A stretch of DNA of 64,000 nt, from assembly GCA_016714815.1 (NCBI GenBank), contig JADKBZ010000004.1, forward strand, positions 124,001 through 188,000. The letters are read 5' to 3'. Shown here piece by piece: positions 7,024 through 15,305 of this stretch. This stretch comes from Holophagales bacterium. GTDB lineage: Bacteria > Acidobacteriota > Thermoanaerobaculia > UBA5066. A program made the position numbers and the translations under genes. Positions within the stretch are counted from its first letter, which is position 1, and each line of letters opens with the position of its first letter. A model generated the notes under the pieces. It was not told the DNA's origin. It saw only the letters and a list, made by a program, of their open reading frames with translations, and did no database searches.

Positions 7024-7056
7024 CGCGGCGCCGGTCACGTCAGGACCGGCGCCGCG
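7024..7056 (-). terminator. Stem-loop downstream of secreted gene B
   Basis: A perfect 13-base-pair stem (CGCGGCGCCGGTC with GACCGGCGCCGCG) around a 7-base loop, starting 11 bases after the stop of the 7067 gene. No T-run follows on the reverse strand, so it is a likely but not canonical terminator. The counterpart in copy A near 4357-4390 is imperfect. Confidence 0.6.
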
Positions 7057-7066
7057 CTCTCCTTCT

Positions 7067-7936
7067 CTACCGTGGCTCGACGATGCTCACCGTGTTGTTG
7101 TCGCTGGCGATCGCGTAGGCGATCGCGAAACATCGGGTCGAGCAGGTGACGACGGCCCGCTGGCCGAAGAATCGAATGTCCTCCGAGGCCGTCTCGAGCG
7201 GCTCGAGCTCGGGAAGGGCGTAGATGTCGTTGAGCTGGTAATAGGTCTTGCCCGGCACCTTGAGGTTCAGCGTCGCCTTCTTTCCTGCCGCCGCCAGGAC
7301 CTCGACCGTTACCGAGGCCTCCTGCGGGTCGCCATTCACGATGACGAGGTTCGTGCGGTAGTGATTCCGGCGCGGATTGAGCATCAAGAGGTTCTGCGGC
7401 CGGCCCGGAGCGAAGAAGCTCCGGTCGGCGTAGAGCATCGGCCCGACTCCCCAGTTGCAGGTGAAGAACGGGTAGACGTCCCTTTCATACCAGTAACCAC
7501 CGGAGTTCCCCGAGCACGTAGGCGAGAACTCGATGCCGCCAGATCCACGCACCGTACTGGTGAGGGTCCTCGATAGGACGATCAGCCCTTCTTCGGCCTC
7601 GCAGACTGCCGCGCCGTACTCAGCCTGGCCCGAAACGGCAAAGCCACCAGCAGCGTCCCAATCGGCGTAGAGCTCCCATCCCCCCACGACGAGCGTCTCG
7701 CCGGCACCAACGACGCTCGAAAACCGTCGGGCTCGCGGCGACCCGATCCAATCCACGACTCGAAATGACTTCGGAGCTGTCGTCGGGTTGATGACCCGGA
7801 TCTCCGTTCCCCAGAAAGAATCGTTCGCCCCTCTGACGAAGGCCACGACGTTCGGGATGAGTACCTCGGTCGCCAGGCTGGCGTTGGCGGAGAGGGTCAG
7901 AAACAACAGGAGTGCGAGGACTCTGGTGTTCTTCAT
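7067..7936 (-). CDS. Secreted beta-domain protein, duplicate B
   Basis: 289 residues from ATG at 7934-7936, which has GGAAGGGA six bases upstream; an in-frame ATG at 8018-8020 would add 28 residues also present in copy A. Signal peptide MKNTRVLALLLFLTLSANASLA, then beta-rich sequence with GTEIRVINPTTAPKSFRV, a Cys-containing variable centre (differs strongly from copy A), CNWGVGPMLYADRSFFAPG, and the C-terminal domain YRTNLVIVNGDP ... VPGKTYYQLND ... FAIAYAIASDNNTV. The ending matches the last domain of the protein at 23768-27196. Probably exported and beta-sandwich in fold; no enzymatic motif seen. The variable centre against constant ends hints at a binding surface, an inference only. Confidence 0.8.
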   Translation of the reverse strand: MKNTRVLALLLFLTLSANASLATEVLIPNVVAFVRGANDSFWGTEIRVINPTTAPKSFRVVDWIGSPRARRFSSVVGAGETLVVGGWELYADWDAAGGFAVSGQAEYGAAVCEAEEGLIVLSRTLTSTVRGSGGIEFSPTCSGNSGGYWYERDVYPFFTCNWGVGPMLYADRSFFAPGRPQNLLMLNPRRNHYRTNLVIVNGDPQEASVTVEVLAAAGKKATLNLKVPGKTYYQLNDIYALPELEPLETASEDIRFFGQRAVVTCSTRCFAIAYAIASDNNTVSIVEPR

Positions 7937-8392
7937 CGCTCGTTCCCTTCCATCGGGCGGGGGTTCATTCCCGGTTCGGCTTGGGGCTAGGTCGGGCTCC
8001 AGCTCTGCTTCCGACACCATACCCCGACGCTCGTCGCGCGGGATCGCTCCACTCACCCTGTCGGCTTCTGCCGACGGGAACCGCCCGAGCATCGCTCGTC
8101 GGCGCCTTCGAGTGATGTCGTCGGCGACCGGAGGACGGGGGGTCGGCCTCGAACGCGACGTCGAAGGCGGCGTCATCGCGGGGCGTCGATGACCGCCGAG
8201 CCTCTCCACGCCGCCTTCGCCGAGCGCGCGGCGGACTCCCCGCACGCAAACGGCCGCGCGCGTTCGCGGGAGAGGCTGACCCCCCGGCCGGAGGGCGCCC
8301 ACCCCGGATGTGAGCCCCTCGGTCCCCCGGTTCCCCGGTTCCCCGGTTCCCCGGTGCCCCTTCCCCGGTCCCGGTCCCGGTCCCCCGATCCC
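7937..8392. other. Intergenic spacer B, conserved in the duplicate
   Basis: About 455 bases between secreted gene B and rdgB B. It contains a GTCGGC-TTCT-GCCGAC stem-loop at 8060-8075, the block nearly identical to spacer A at 8110-8320 with the same 32-base stem-loop at 8166-8197, and a GC-rich short repeat at 8320-8395. I see no gene that is supported in both copies. Confidence 0.6.
8166..8197. other. Conserved stem-loop in spacer B
   Basis: Identical to the 5500-5531 element: 5 + 6 base pairs with a 2-base bulge and an 8-base loop. Perfect retention while neighbouring coding sequence diverged is the reason to list it. Confidence 0.45.
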
Positions 8393-8395
8393 CTA
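8320..8395. repeat. Short tandem repeat, GGTTCCCC / GGTCCC units
   Basis: Four or so copies of GGTTCCCC followed by copies of GGTCCC-type hexamers, directly before the 3' end of rdgB B. Occupies the same place as the CCCCCGTG array of copy A but has a different unit. Confidence 0.7.
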
Positions 8396-8979
8396 CCCCA
8401 CCGCCGCCCGATCCCCCGCCGCCAGCCGCCGGACCAGCTCCGCGAACGCCCGTGCCCGATGCGAGCGCCCGTTCTTCTCTTCCGCACTCATCTCGGCGAA
8501 GGTCCGCGTCTCCCCCTCCGGAACGAAGATCACATCCCAGCCGAACCCGTTCGCCCCACGCGGCTCCGCCGCGAGCGAGCCCGCCACGCGCCCCTCGGCC
8601 ACGACGACCTCGTCACTCCCCGCACCCGGCCAGGCGAGCGCCAGAGTCGACACCGCCTCGGCCCGCGGGTCGCCCCAGGCCCAGGCGAGGCGCGCGAAGC
8701 CGGCCTCCCCGACCGCCCCGACGGCGTACTTCGTCAGCGGCCCGGGATAGCCCTTCCAGGCCGGCAGGACGAGCCCCGAGTCCTCGACGAGGACCGGGAT
8801 CCCGAGCCGCTCCACGGCGGCGAGAGCCTTGGCCGTGACGACCTCGGCGAAGTCGAGCGACTGGATCTCGGGAATCTCGAGCGCGCGGGCCTGAGGGGGC
8901 GCCCGAGCAGCGCCGAGGCCTCGCGCGCCTTCCCCGCGTTCGAGGTGAGGAAGACGAGGCTGTCCAGGGAGGTACGCAT
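8393..8979 (-). pseudogene. rdgB: XTP/dITP pyrophosphatase, frameshifted copy B
   Basis: Second copy of rdgB, very similar to 5745-6332 through VEDSGL, PGPLTKY, NGFGWDVIFVPEG and EEKNGRSHRARA. Aligning the two copies, the segment after the CTCGAGCGC near 8878-8905 is one base shorter here, so the N-terminal 26 or so codons (FLTSNAGKAREASALLGR) are out of frame with the rest. The lost N-terminus carries the family nucleotide-binding T-xNxxK motif. A shortened product from the internal ATG at 8813-8815 would lack it. Either a dead duplicate or a sequencing indel next to a five-G run. Confidence 0.85.
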
Positions 8980-9015
8980 CCGGAGTGCTCCGCGCCGTCA
9001 GCGTGCTCCGCGCAT

Positions 9016-10654
9016 TCAGCGCGGGGCGGGAAGCGGGACGCCGCGGGCGTCGAGCCTCACCCGGTAGACAGGAAGGCCGCGCGAGAGCCCCTTGAGCTTC
9101 GCGTCGCCGAGCGGCTCATAGGCAAAGTCGTCCGACGTGAGGCGGGCGGTCTCCTCGCCGACGGCGACCTCGTTTCGGGCCGGCGACGTACTCCTCGATC
9201 CGGGCCGCGACGTTCACGGTGTTGCCGAGGACGGTGTAGTCGACGCGCTGCGCCGAGCCGATGTCGCCGACGACCGCGTTCCCCGTGTTGACGCCGATCC
9301 TCACCCCCACGGGCGGCTCGCCGCGCGCGACCCGCTCGAGGTTCCACGCCTTGACGTTCTCGACGAGCTTGCAGGCGGCGGAAACGGCTCTCCGCGCATG
9401 GTCGGGCTGGACGATCGGCGCGCCGAAGAAGGCCATGACGGCGTCGCCGATGAACTTGTCGAGCGTCCCCCCCTCCGCGAAGATCGCGTCCGCCGCGAAG
9501 GTGAAGAACGTCGACAGGAACCGCGAGAGCGAATCGGGGTCCATCCCCTCGGCCGCGCTCGTGAAGCCGACGATGTCGGCGAAGAAGACCGAGACGTTCC
9601 GCGTCCGCACGCGGTCGATGACGCCGCTGGCGTCGGAGGCGATCTCCTCGACGACGCCGGGCGAGTGGTAGCGGGAGAGGCGCTCCCGGATCCGCTCTTC
9701 CTTCTCGATCCGCCTCTGCAGGCGCGCCCGCTCGATGGCGACGGCGGCGAAGTTCCCGAGGGCGGTGAGGAGGTCGAGGTCGTCCGCGGTGAAGGACCCG
9801 GCCCTGAGAGGCGTGTCGACGTGGAGGGCGCCGATGACGCGGTCCTGGTTCCAGAGCGGGACGCACATGGCGGAGCGGATCTGCTGGATCCGGATCGACT
9901 GCCCCGCCTCGAACCGGCCGTCGGCGAGGGCGTCGGACGTGAGGACGGCGACCCGGTTCTGGATGACCGATTCGACGATCGTGTGCGAGAAGGTCTCCCC
10001 CGCGTCCCCCGACTCCTTCCCGCGCTGCCGCGAGAGCATCGGAACGAGCCGGTCCTCGTCACCGACGAGAACGACGACCGCCCGCTCGACGGGAAGGTGC
10101 TCGAACAGGAGGTCGACGACCCGCCCCAGGATCTCCTGGACCTCGCGGGCGAGGATGAGCGTCTTGGCGACCTGGACGAGGATCTCGAAGATCTTGCTCC
10201 GCGCCAGCGCCGAGGTCGAACGCTTGCCCGACTGGGACAGGGGCTCGCCCTCTTCCTCCGGGACGTATTCCTCGAGGTGGAAATCCCGGTTGAAGTCGGC
10301 GATGGACCGGACGAAGGTGGAGGACGAATCCCCGACGCTCTTCACCGGGGGTTTCGGCCTCACGGAGGGCGCTTCCTCCCGCACGGTCAGGGAGAAGGTC
10401 CCGACCGTCAGGACGTCGCCGGGGGCGATCGGCGAGGAGGCGACGAAGCGCCCGTTGACCTTCACGCCGTTCGTCGAGTTCTGGTCGACGATGACCCAGC
10501 GCTCGTTCTCCCGCCGGATGACCGCGTGGCGGCGGGAGACGGAGAAGTCGTTCAGGACGACCTCGTTCTCGCTCGACCGGCCGAGGAAGACCTCCGGTCC
10601 GGTGATCCGGTAACGCTGGGGTCGACCCTCGACCTCGTAGACGAGCTCGTACAT
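9016..10654 (-). pseudogene. FHA-GAF-class III nucleotide cyclase, frameshifted near the C-terminus
   Basis: Signalling enzyme predicted to make cAMP. From ATG at 10654: FHA domain (about residues 1-100; LGRSSENEVVLND, SRRHAVI, STNGVKVNG) that would bind phosphothreonine; GAF domain (about 165-315; SAMCVPLW, IGALHVDT); short coiled coil; then a cyclase domain with FFADIVGFT (first metal Asp), KFIGDAVMAFFGAP (Lys plus second metal Asp), DYTVLGNTVNVAARIEE. After EEYVAGP the frame is lost: copy A reads GTT where this copy has GTTT (9173-9175). The uninterrupted frame stops at 9116; restoring one base continues the family ending GDAKLKGLSRGLPVYRVRL to the stop at 9016. All catalytic residues precede the break, so activity may survive. 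Could also be a T-run indel. Confidence 0.85.
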
Positions 10655-10699
10655 CAGGGTTGCAAAAGATTATAGGGGCCCCGGCGCCCGGCCCCGTCG

Positions 10700-11677
10700 T
10701 CAGGGGGCCGCGGGCGTGAAGCGGACCCGGACCGTCTTGACGACGGCGATGGGGCGGCCGTCGAGCCGGGCCGGGGCGTAGACCCAGCGGCGGACGGCGT
10801 CCGTGGCCGCCGCCGTGAGCCCCATCGGGGCCTCCTGCACCGCGAAGGCGCTGCCGATCGTCCCGTCCCGCTCCACGACGACCTGGAGAACGACTTCGCC
10901 TCCGATCCCGGCCTTCCGGGCTGCGGAGGGGTACTGCGGCTCGACGCGCGTCTGGAGAACGGGCGGCTCCGCACCGAACGGGAGCGCCGCGTACGGCTCG
11001 GCCGAGGGGGCCGCGGCCTCATCCGGCGAAGGCTCGGGAGCCCCGGCCCTGGCGTTCACGCCGGCTCCCGGACCCGGGCGGTCCGGCGGCTCGACGGCGG
11101 CCGGCTCCGGAACTGCCGGGGTGGGCGGGGGCGCCGCCAGGTACCGGACGGCGTGTGCCGGAACGAACGCGAGAGGGATCCCGAGGAGCCGCACGCCGAG
11201 AAAGTCGTGCTCGGCGATGACGACCTCCACCGGGTCCCCTTCCTCCAGCTCGCCCCAGCGCGCCGCGCCGAAATCGGGGGCGAGGTAGACCGGACAGGGG
11301 GCCACGATCCGGCCCTCGATCGGAGCGAAGCCGCCCACGGCTTTCGTCCGGCGCTCGCGCGCCTCCTGCTCCGGCGCGGTCTCGAACGTCCCCGCCTCCA
11401 GCCATCCGGAGCGCCCCCCCTTCGCCGCGACCCGCACGAAGGCCCCCTCGGCAGCCTGCAGCTCCACCTCCGAGCCGCGGGGCAGGAGCCCGACGATCGC
11501 CCCTGTCAGCGAGGGCTCGACGCGCAAGGGGACGCGGGAGAGCGAGACGAAACCGGACCCGCCCGCGACGGGCGCGGGTGCCGGGGCAGCCCCTTTCCCG
11601 CCTCCGCAGGCGGCGAGAGCCGTCGAGAGGAGGGCGGCGACGGCGCCCGAGGCGTACGGGGAACCACGGCGCGTCAG
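10700..11677 (-). CDS. Lipoprotein with SH3-like repeats and a TonB C-terminal domain
   Basis: Predicted periplasmic lipoprotein. Reading upstream of the first ATG/TTG candidates gives an open N-terminus with hydrophobic VAALLSTALAAC, a good lipobox (LAAC), so the start must lie upstream; the only suitable one is CTG at 11675-11677, which overlaps the TGA stop of the arginine deiminase gene (CTGA) and has GAGGGAG about 9 bases before it. After the lipobox come two SH3-like stretches (RVEPSLTGAIVGLLPRGSEVEL; VYLAPDFGAARWGELEEGD), a Pro/Ala-rich linker, and a TonB_C domain (VLQTRVEPQYPSAARKAGIG ... VVLQVVVERDGTIG ... AVRRWVYAPA). It may transduce energy or anchor to the wall. A TTG start at 11525-11527 would leave no export signal. 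Confidence 0.72.
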   Translation of the reverse strand: MTRRGSPYASGAVAALLSTALAACGGGKGAAPAPAPVAGGSGFVSLSRVPLRVEPSLTGAIVGLLPRGSEVELQAAEGAFVRVAAKGGRSGWLEAGTFETAPEQEARERRTKAVGGFAPIEGRIVAPCPVYLAPDFGAARWGELEEGDPVEVVIAEHDFLGVRLLGIPLAFVPAHAVRYLAAPPPTPAVPEPAAVEPPDRPGPGAGVNARAGAPEPSPDEAAAPSAEPYAALPFGAEPPVLQTRVEPQYPSAARKAGIGGEVVLQVVVERDGTIGSAFAVQEAPMGLTAAATDAVRRWVYAPARLDGRPIAVVKTVRVRFTPAAP

Positions 11678-12958
11678 CGAAGCCGCTCCCTCACCAGGGG
11701 CATCGTCATGCAGCGAGGGCCGCCGCGGGCCCGGGCCAGCTCGGTCGTCGAGAGCTGGATCGCGTACTTCTTCCCTCCCCTGGGGTCGATCTCCCTACGG
11801 CCGAGGAGGAGGTCCTCGTCGCGGACGATCTCGTAGCCATGACGGTCGAGCTCGTCGGCCGTCCGCTCGTTGCGGTCGTAGCAGATGATGACGCCCGGAG
11901 CGACGGCGAAGGCGTTGGCCCCGTCGGTCCACTGCTCCCTCTGCTCGTCGATCGGGTCCGCCCCTCCGCAGGAGATCGGCGCCAGGTCGAGGCCCCGTTT
12001 CTTCAGGGCGGAGAGGAAGTCCTTCTCGGGCGTCCAGGTGATCTCGTCGTGCGTCAGGTCGACCGAGTAGACGTCGGCCTCCTCGGCCCCGCCCGCCAGG
12101 ACCATCGGCGCGTAGCAGAGGCACTCCCCTTCCGAGACCTGCGTGAAGAGCGTGTCGAGGTGCATGAAGGAGCGCTCGTGCGGAATCGCCATGACGATGA
12201 TGTGCTTCACCGCCGAACCGGCCTTCTTCAGCGCCTCCGAGAGCCGCTCGATCGTCGTCTCCTCGGTCCGCTCCGAGTAGCCGATCGCCAGGAGGTCTTC
12301 CCGAAGGACGAGGACGTCCCCCCCTTCGATGTGGGGCCGCATCCTCGCGTAGGAGACGTTCTTCCCCCACGCGGCCCGGAACTCGTGGAACCAGAAGATC
12401 CCGTCGGGACGGGCGAAGCGGGGGTGGTGCTCGAAAACGGCGCCGGAGACGAGCGGTTCCCGCAGGCAGGGCCGGCGTCGCCATGGAGCCGCGGACGAGG
12501 CGGTCGCCCACCGGGATGACGGGGTCCCGCTGGAAGAAGTAGTTCGGGATCGGCGGCATCAGGAAGAGCGAGTCGATCGAGCCGGTGATCTCCGGGTGCG
12601 GCTGCTCGAGCCCCTCGATGAGGGCCGCGGCGAGCCTGGGAGCGTCGAGGTCCGCGAGACGCTCGGCGACCGCTGGGGCCCACCGGAGGGTCGCGCCGAG
12701 CTCGTCGAGAACGAGCCCGCGTCGATCCGGGTCGCTGAGAACCTCCTCGAGAAGGACCTGGACCTCCAGGACCTCCGAGAAGAGCCGGAGGACCTGCTGG
12801 AACCGCCGGTGCTCCTCCCGGGCCCTCGCGCCGTGCAGGATGTCGTCGAAGAGAAGATCCTGCATCATCGACGGGGTCATCCGGTCGATTTCCCGGCCCG
12901 GCTGGTGGACGACGACGGTCCTCAAACGACCGATTTCGGAATGGACGGCGATCGGCAT
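11674..12958 (-). pseudogene. arcA: Arginine deiminase, interrupted by a 4-base duplication
   Basis: Arginine deiminase (L-arginine to L-citrulline and ammonia, first step of the ADI pathway). N-terminal part from ATG 12958: IAVHSEIGRLRTVVVHQPG, MMQDLLFDDI, MPPIPNYFFQRDP. C-terminal part in another frame: HIEGGDVLVL, ERSFMHLDTLFT (catalytic His), and GGPRCMTMPLVRE with the catalytic Cys. The break is at CAGGCAGG (12463-12470): removing one CAGG joins the two parts into a seamless family sequence (ALREPLVSGAVFEHHPRF). A recent slip or assembly error is likely. The stop overlaps the next gene (CTGA). No arcB, arcC or arcD is adjacent, so a catabolic ADI operon is not evident here. Confidence 0.88.
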
Positions 12959-13006
12959 GGTGGAACCCCCGTGGCGGCCGCGGGAGAATACCAAGGGGAG
13001 ACGACT

Positions 13007-13177
13007 ATGAGCGAGGAAGTCGAGTTCGTCATCTGCAACAACTGCGAATCGCCCTGCTACTCCTTCGAGCTGGACCGGAAGGGGAAGGTCTCCGCCGCCT
13101 TCTGCGCGCTCTGCGGCGCGGACGAGGCGAAGGACTTCCGAATCCCCGAGGTCGAGGACATCGAGGACCAGGGTTGA
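13007..13177 (+). CDS. Small zinc-ribbon-like protein
   Basis: 56 residues, ATG preceded by GGGGAG at a good distance. Two Cys pairs, CNNC near residue 10 and CALC near residue 33, with the acidic C-terminus typical of small rubredoxin/zinc-ribbon knuckles; one further Cys lies at SPCYS. Its stop overlaps the purB start (TTGA), so the two are probably translationally coupled. I do not recognise the family; a role as a small metal-binding accessory factor is only an inference from the Cys pairs. Confidence 0.75.
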   Translation: MSEEVEFVICNNCESPCYSFELDRKGKVSAAFCALCGADEAKDFRIPEVEDIEDQG

Positions 13178-14616
13178 ACGCCGACGCCTACGAGAACCCT
13201 CTCACGGGGCGCTATGCCTCGGCGGAGATGTCGGCCCTCTTCTCGGCGCGGCACAAGTTCGCGACGTGGCGGAGGCTCTGGCTCTGGCTCGCCGAGGCCG
13301 AGGGCGAGCTGGGCCTGCCGATCCCCGGGGAGGCGCTCGCCGCCTTCCGGCAGCACCTCGTCCCGACGGACGGCGAGCTGGCGGCGGCCGACCGGTACGA
13401 GCGGGACACGAAGCACGACGTCATGGCGCAGATCCACGCCCTCGGCGACGTGGCGCCGGAGGCGCGCCCGTTCATTCACCTCGGCGCGACCTCCGCCTTC
13501 GTCGGAGACAACGCCGACCTCCTCGTCCTGCGCGACGCGCTCGGGCTGGTGAGGAAGCGCGCCGTCCGCGTCGTCGCCCGGCTCGCCGCCTTCGCGCGCG
13601 AGCAGAAGGACGTCGCCTGCGTCGGCTACACCCACTTCCAGGCGGCGCAGCCGACGACCGTTGGCAAGCGCGCCTGCCTCTGGCTCCAGGACCTCGTCCT
13701 CGACGTCCACGAGCTCTCGCGGCGCGCCGACGAGCTCCGGTTCCTCGGGTGCAAGGGGGCGACGGGGACGCAGGCCTCCTTCGTCATGCTCTTCGGAGGA
13801 GACGCCGGAAAAGCCGACCTCCTCGACCGGAAGGTCGCCGCGAAGGCGGGCTTCGAGAAGCGCCTCCTCATCTCCGGGCAGACCTACACGCGCAAGCAGG
13901 ACGCCTTCGTCCTCTCCGCCCTTTCCGGCCTCGCCGCGTCCGCCGGCAAGTTCGCCCACGACCTCCGGCTCCTCCAGCACATGAAGGAGGTCGAGGAACC
14001 GTTCGGGTCGAAGCAGGTCGGCTCGTCGGCGATGCCCTACAAGCGCAACCCGATGAAGTGCGAGCGGATGAACGCCCTCTCGCGCTGGATCCTGACGACC
14101 GCCGAGAACGGCAGCTGGACCCACGCGACGCAGTGGCTCGAGCGGACGCTCGACGACTCCGCGAACCGGCGCCTCGCCCTGGCCGAGTCGTTCCTGGCCG
14201 CCGACGCCCTCCTCATTCTCTGGGAGGCGGTCGCGACCGGCCTCGTCGTCCACCCCGACGTCATCCGCCGCCGGCTCGCCGAGGAGCTCCCGTTCCTGGC
14301 CACCGAGAACGTCCTGATGGCCGCCGCGAAGAAGGGGGGCGACCGCCAGGAGCTGCACGAGCGGATCCGCGTCTACGCCCAGGCCGCCGGCGACCGGCTG
14401 AAGGCCCAAGGGGGCGAGAACGACCTCCTCGACCGGATCGCCGCCGACGAGGCCTTCCGGATGACGCGCGACGAGGTCGCCGCCGCCGCCGACCCGCGCA
14501 TCTTCGTCGGCCGCGCACCGGAGCAGGTCGAGGAGTTCCTCGCGGCCGAGGTCGACCCGCTTCTCGCGGCGCACGCCTCGGCACTCTCGGACGCCGCCGT
14601 CGAGGTGAAGGTCTGA
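13174..14616 (+). CDS. purB: Adenylosuccinate lyase
   Basis: PurB catalyses two steps of purine synthesis: SAICAR to AICAR plus fumarate and adenylosuccinate to AMP plus fumarate. 480 residues, like the longer eukaryote-type/Bacteroidetes-type enzymes (NPLTGRYAS at the start). Lyase-1 motifs: GATSAFVGDN, TRFQ-like YTHFQAAQPTT, GCKGATGTQASF, and the superfamily signature GSSAMPYKRNPMKCERM near residue 290 with the catalytic Ser. Start is TTG at 13174 overlapping the small zinc-ribbon stop. Its own stop carries the proposed CTG start of rlpA (CTGA). Confidence 0.96.
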   Translation: MNADAYENPLTGRYASAEMSALFSARHKFATWRRLWLWLAEAEGELGLPIPGEALAAFRQHLVPTDGELAAADRYERDTKHDVMAQIHALGDVAPEARPFIHLGATSAFVGDNADLLVLRDALGLVRKRAVRVVARLAAFAREQKDVACVGYTHFQAAQPTTVGKRACLWLQDLVLDVHELSRRADELRFLGCKGATGTQASFVMLFGGDAGKADLLDRKVAAKAGFEKRLLISGQTYTRKQDAFVLSALSGLAASAGKFAHDLRLLQHMKEVEEPFGSKQVGSSAMPYKRNPMKCERMNALSRWILTTAENGSWTHATQWLERTLDDSANRRLALAESFLAADALLILWEAVATGLVVHPDVIRRRLAEELPFLATENVLMAAAKKGGDRQELHERIRVYAQAAGDRLKAQGGENDLLDRIAADEAFRMTRDEVAAAADPRIFVGRAPEQVEEFLAAEVDPLLAAHASALSDAAVEVKV

Positions 14617-15302
14617 ATCCACGCGTCTGCGGCCTGCCCGGCCTTCGGATCGCGGCGTTCCTGCTCGCCTCCGCGCTCCTTCCGGCCTGCTCCTCCCGCC
14701 CCGCCGCGAAGGGCGCGGGAGACCTCTCGGGAGCCGGAACCGAGCGGGGCCTCGCCTCGTGGTACGGCGCCGATTTTGCGGGGCTGCCGACGGCGAGCGG
14801 CGAGATCTTCGATCCGGACCGGGTTTCGGCCGCCCACCGGGCGCTCCCGCTCGGGACGATCGTCGACGTGACGAACGAGAAGAACGGCCGCACCGTCCGC
14901 GCCCGGATCAACGACCGCGGCCCCTTCATCGCCGGTCGGATCGTCGACCTCTCGAAGGCCGCGGCCGAGGAGATCGACTCCGTCGTCGACGGCGTCGTCC
15001 CCGTGACGCTCACCGTCGTCACTCTCGGGTCGGGGCGCCGGACGGCGCCCCCCCGCAAGGGGGCGGAGAGCGAAGCCGCCCCGGCCTCCTGGGCCGTCCA
15101 GGCGGGCGCCTTCGCGAGCGAGGAGAACGCCTCGCGGCTGAAGGAACGGCTCGCGGAACGCTATCCGAAGGTCTGGCTCGAGCCGTCCGGCGGGCTGACG
15201 CGCGTGAAGTTCGGCCCCTACGCCTCGCGCGAATCGGCGGAAGCGGCTCGCGACACGCTCGCCGACCTCGGCCTGGCCGGCATCATCGTCCCGAACCTCT
15301 GA
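14613..15302 (+). CDS. rlpA: RlpA-like septal ring lipoprotein with SPOR domain
   Basis: Predicted outer-membrane lipoprotein with a double-psi beta-barrel and a SPOR domain; RlpA proteins cut denuded (peptide-free) glycan strands at the septum. From CTG at 14613: hydrophobic IAAFLLASALLPAC with lipobox Cys, RlpA domain (GLASWYGADFAGLPTASGE ... RAHRALPLGT-like AAHRALPLGTIVDV ... VRARINDRGPFIAGRIVDLS with the catalytic Asp), then SPOR domain (WAVQAGAFASEENASRL ... RVKFGPYASRESAE). No ATG or GTG lies in frame before the lipobox; CTG overlaps the purB stop and follows GAGGTGAAGG, a good ribosome binding site. About 229 residues. Confidence 0.88.
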   Translation: MNPRVCGLPGLRIAAFLLASALLPACSSRPAAKGAGDLSGAGTERGLASWYGADFAGLPTASGEIFDPDRVSAAHRALPLGTIVDVTNEKNGRTVRARINDRGPFIAGRIVDLSKAAAEEIDSVVDGVVPVTLTVVTLGSGRRTAPPRKGAESEAAPASWAVQAGAFASEENASRLKERLAERYPKVWLEPSGGLTRVKFGPYASRESAEAARDTLADLGLAGIIVPNL

Positions 15303-15305
15303 ACG

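Larger units (their letters stand above)
6855..9482. repeat. Tandem duplication, copy B
   Basis: Right copy of the repeated segment. It begins with a degraded copy of the Cys-rich 3' end of the 3106-4284 gene (frame reads PSGAAPFCTRSPCWCHGGES then stop, against SGSAACCKRVPYWCDGGQS in the intact gene), then repeats the secreted gene, spacer, rdgB and cyclase. The join to copy A is at about 6835-6855. Confidence 0.88.

Noticed and set aside
8320..8395. Repeats considered as a CRISPR array
   Set aside because: Units are 6-9 bases with no spacers and no cas genes nearby; it is a simple tandem repeat.
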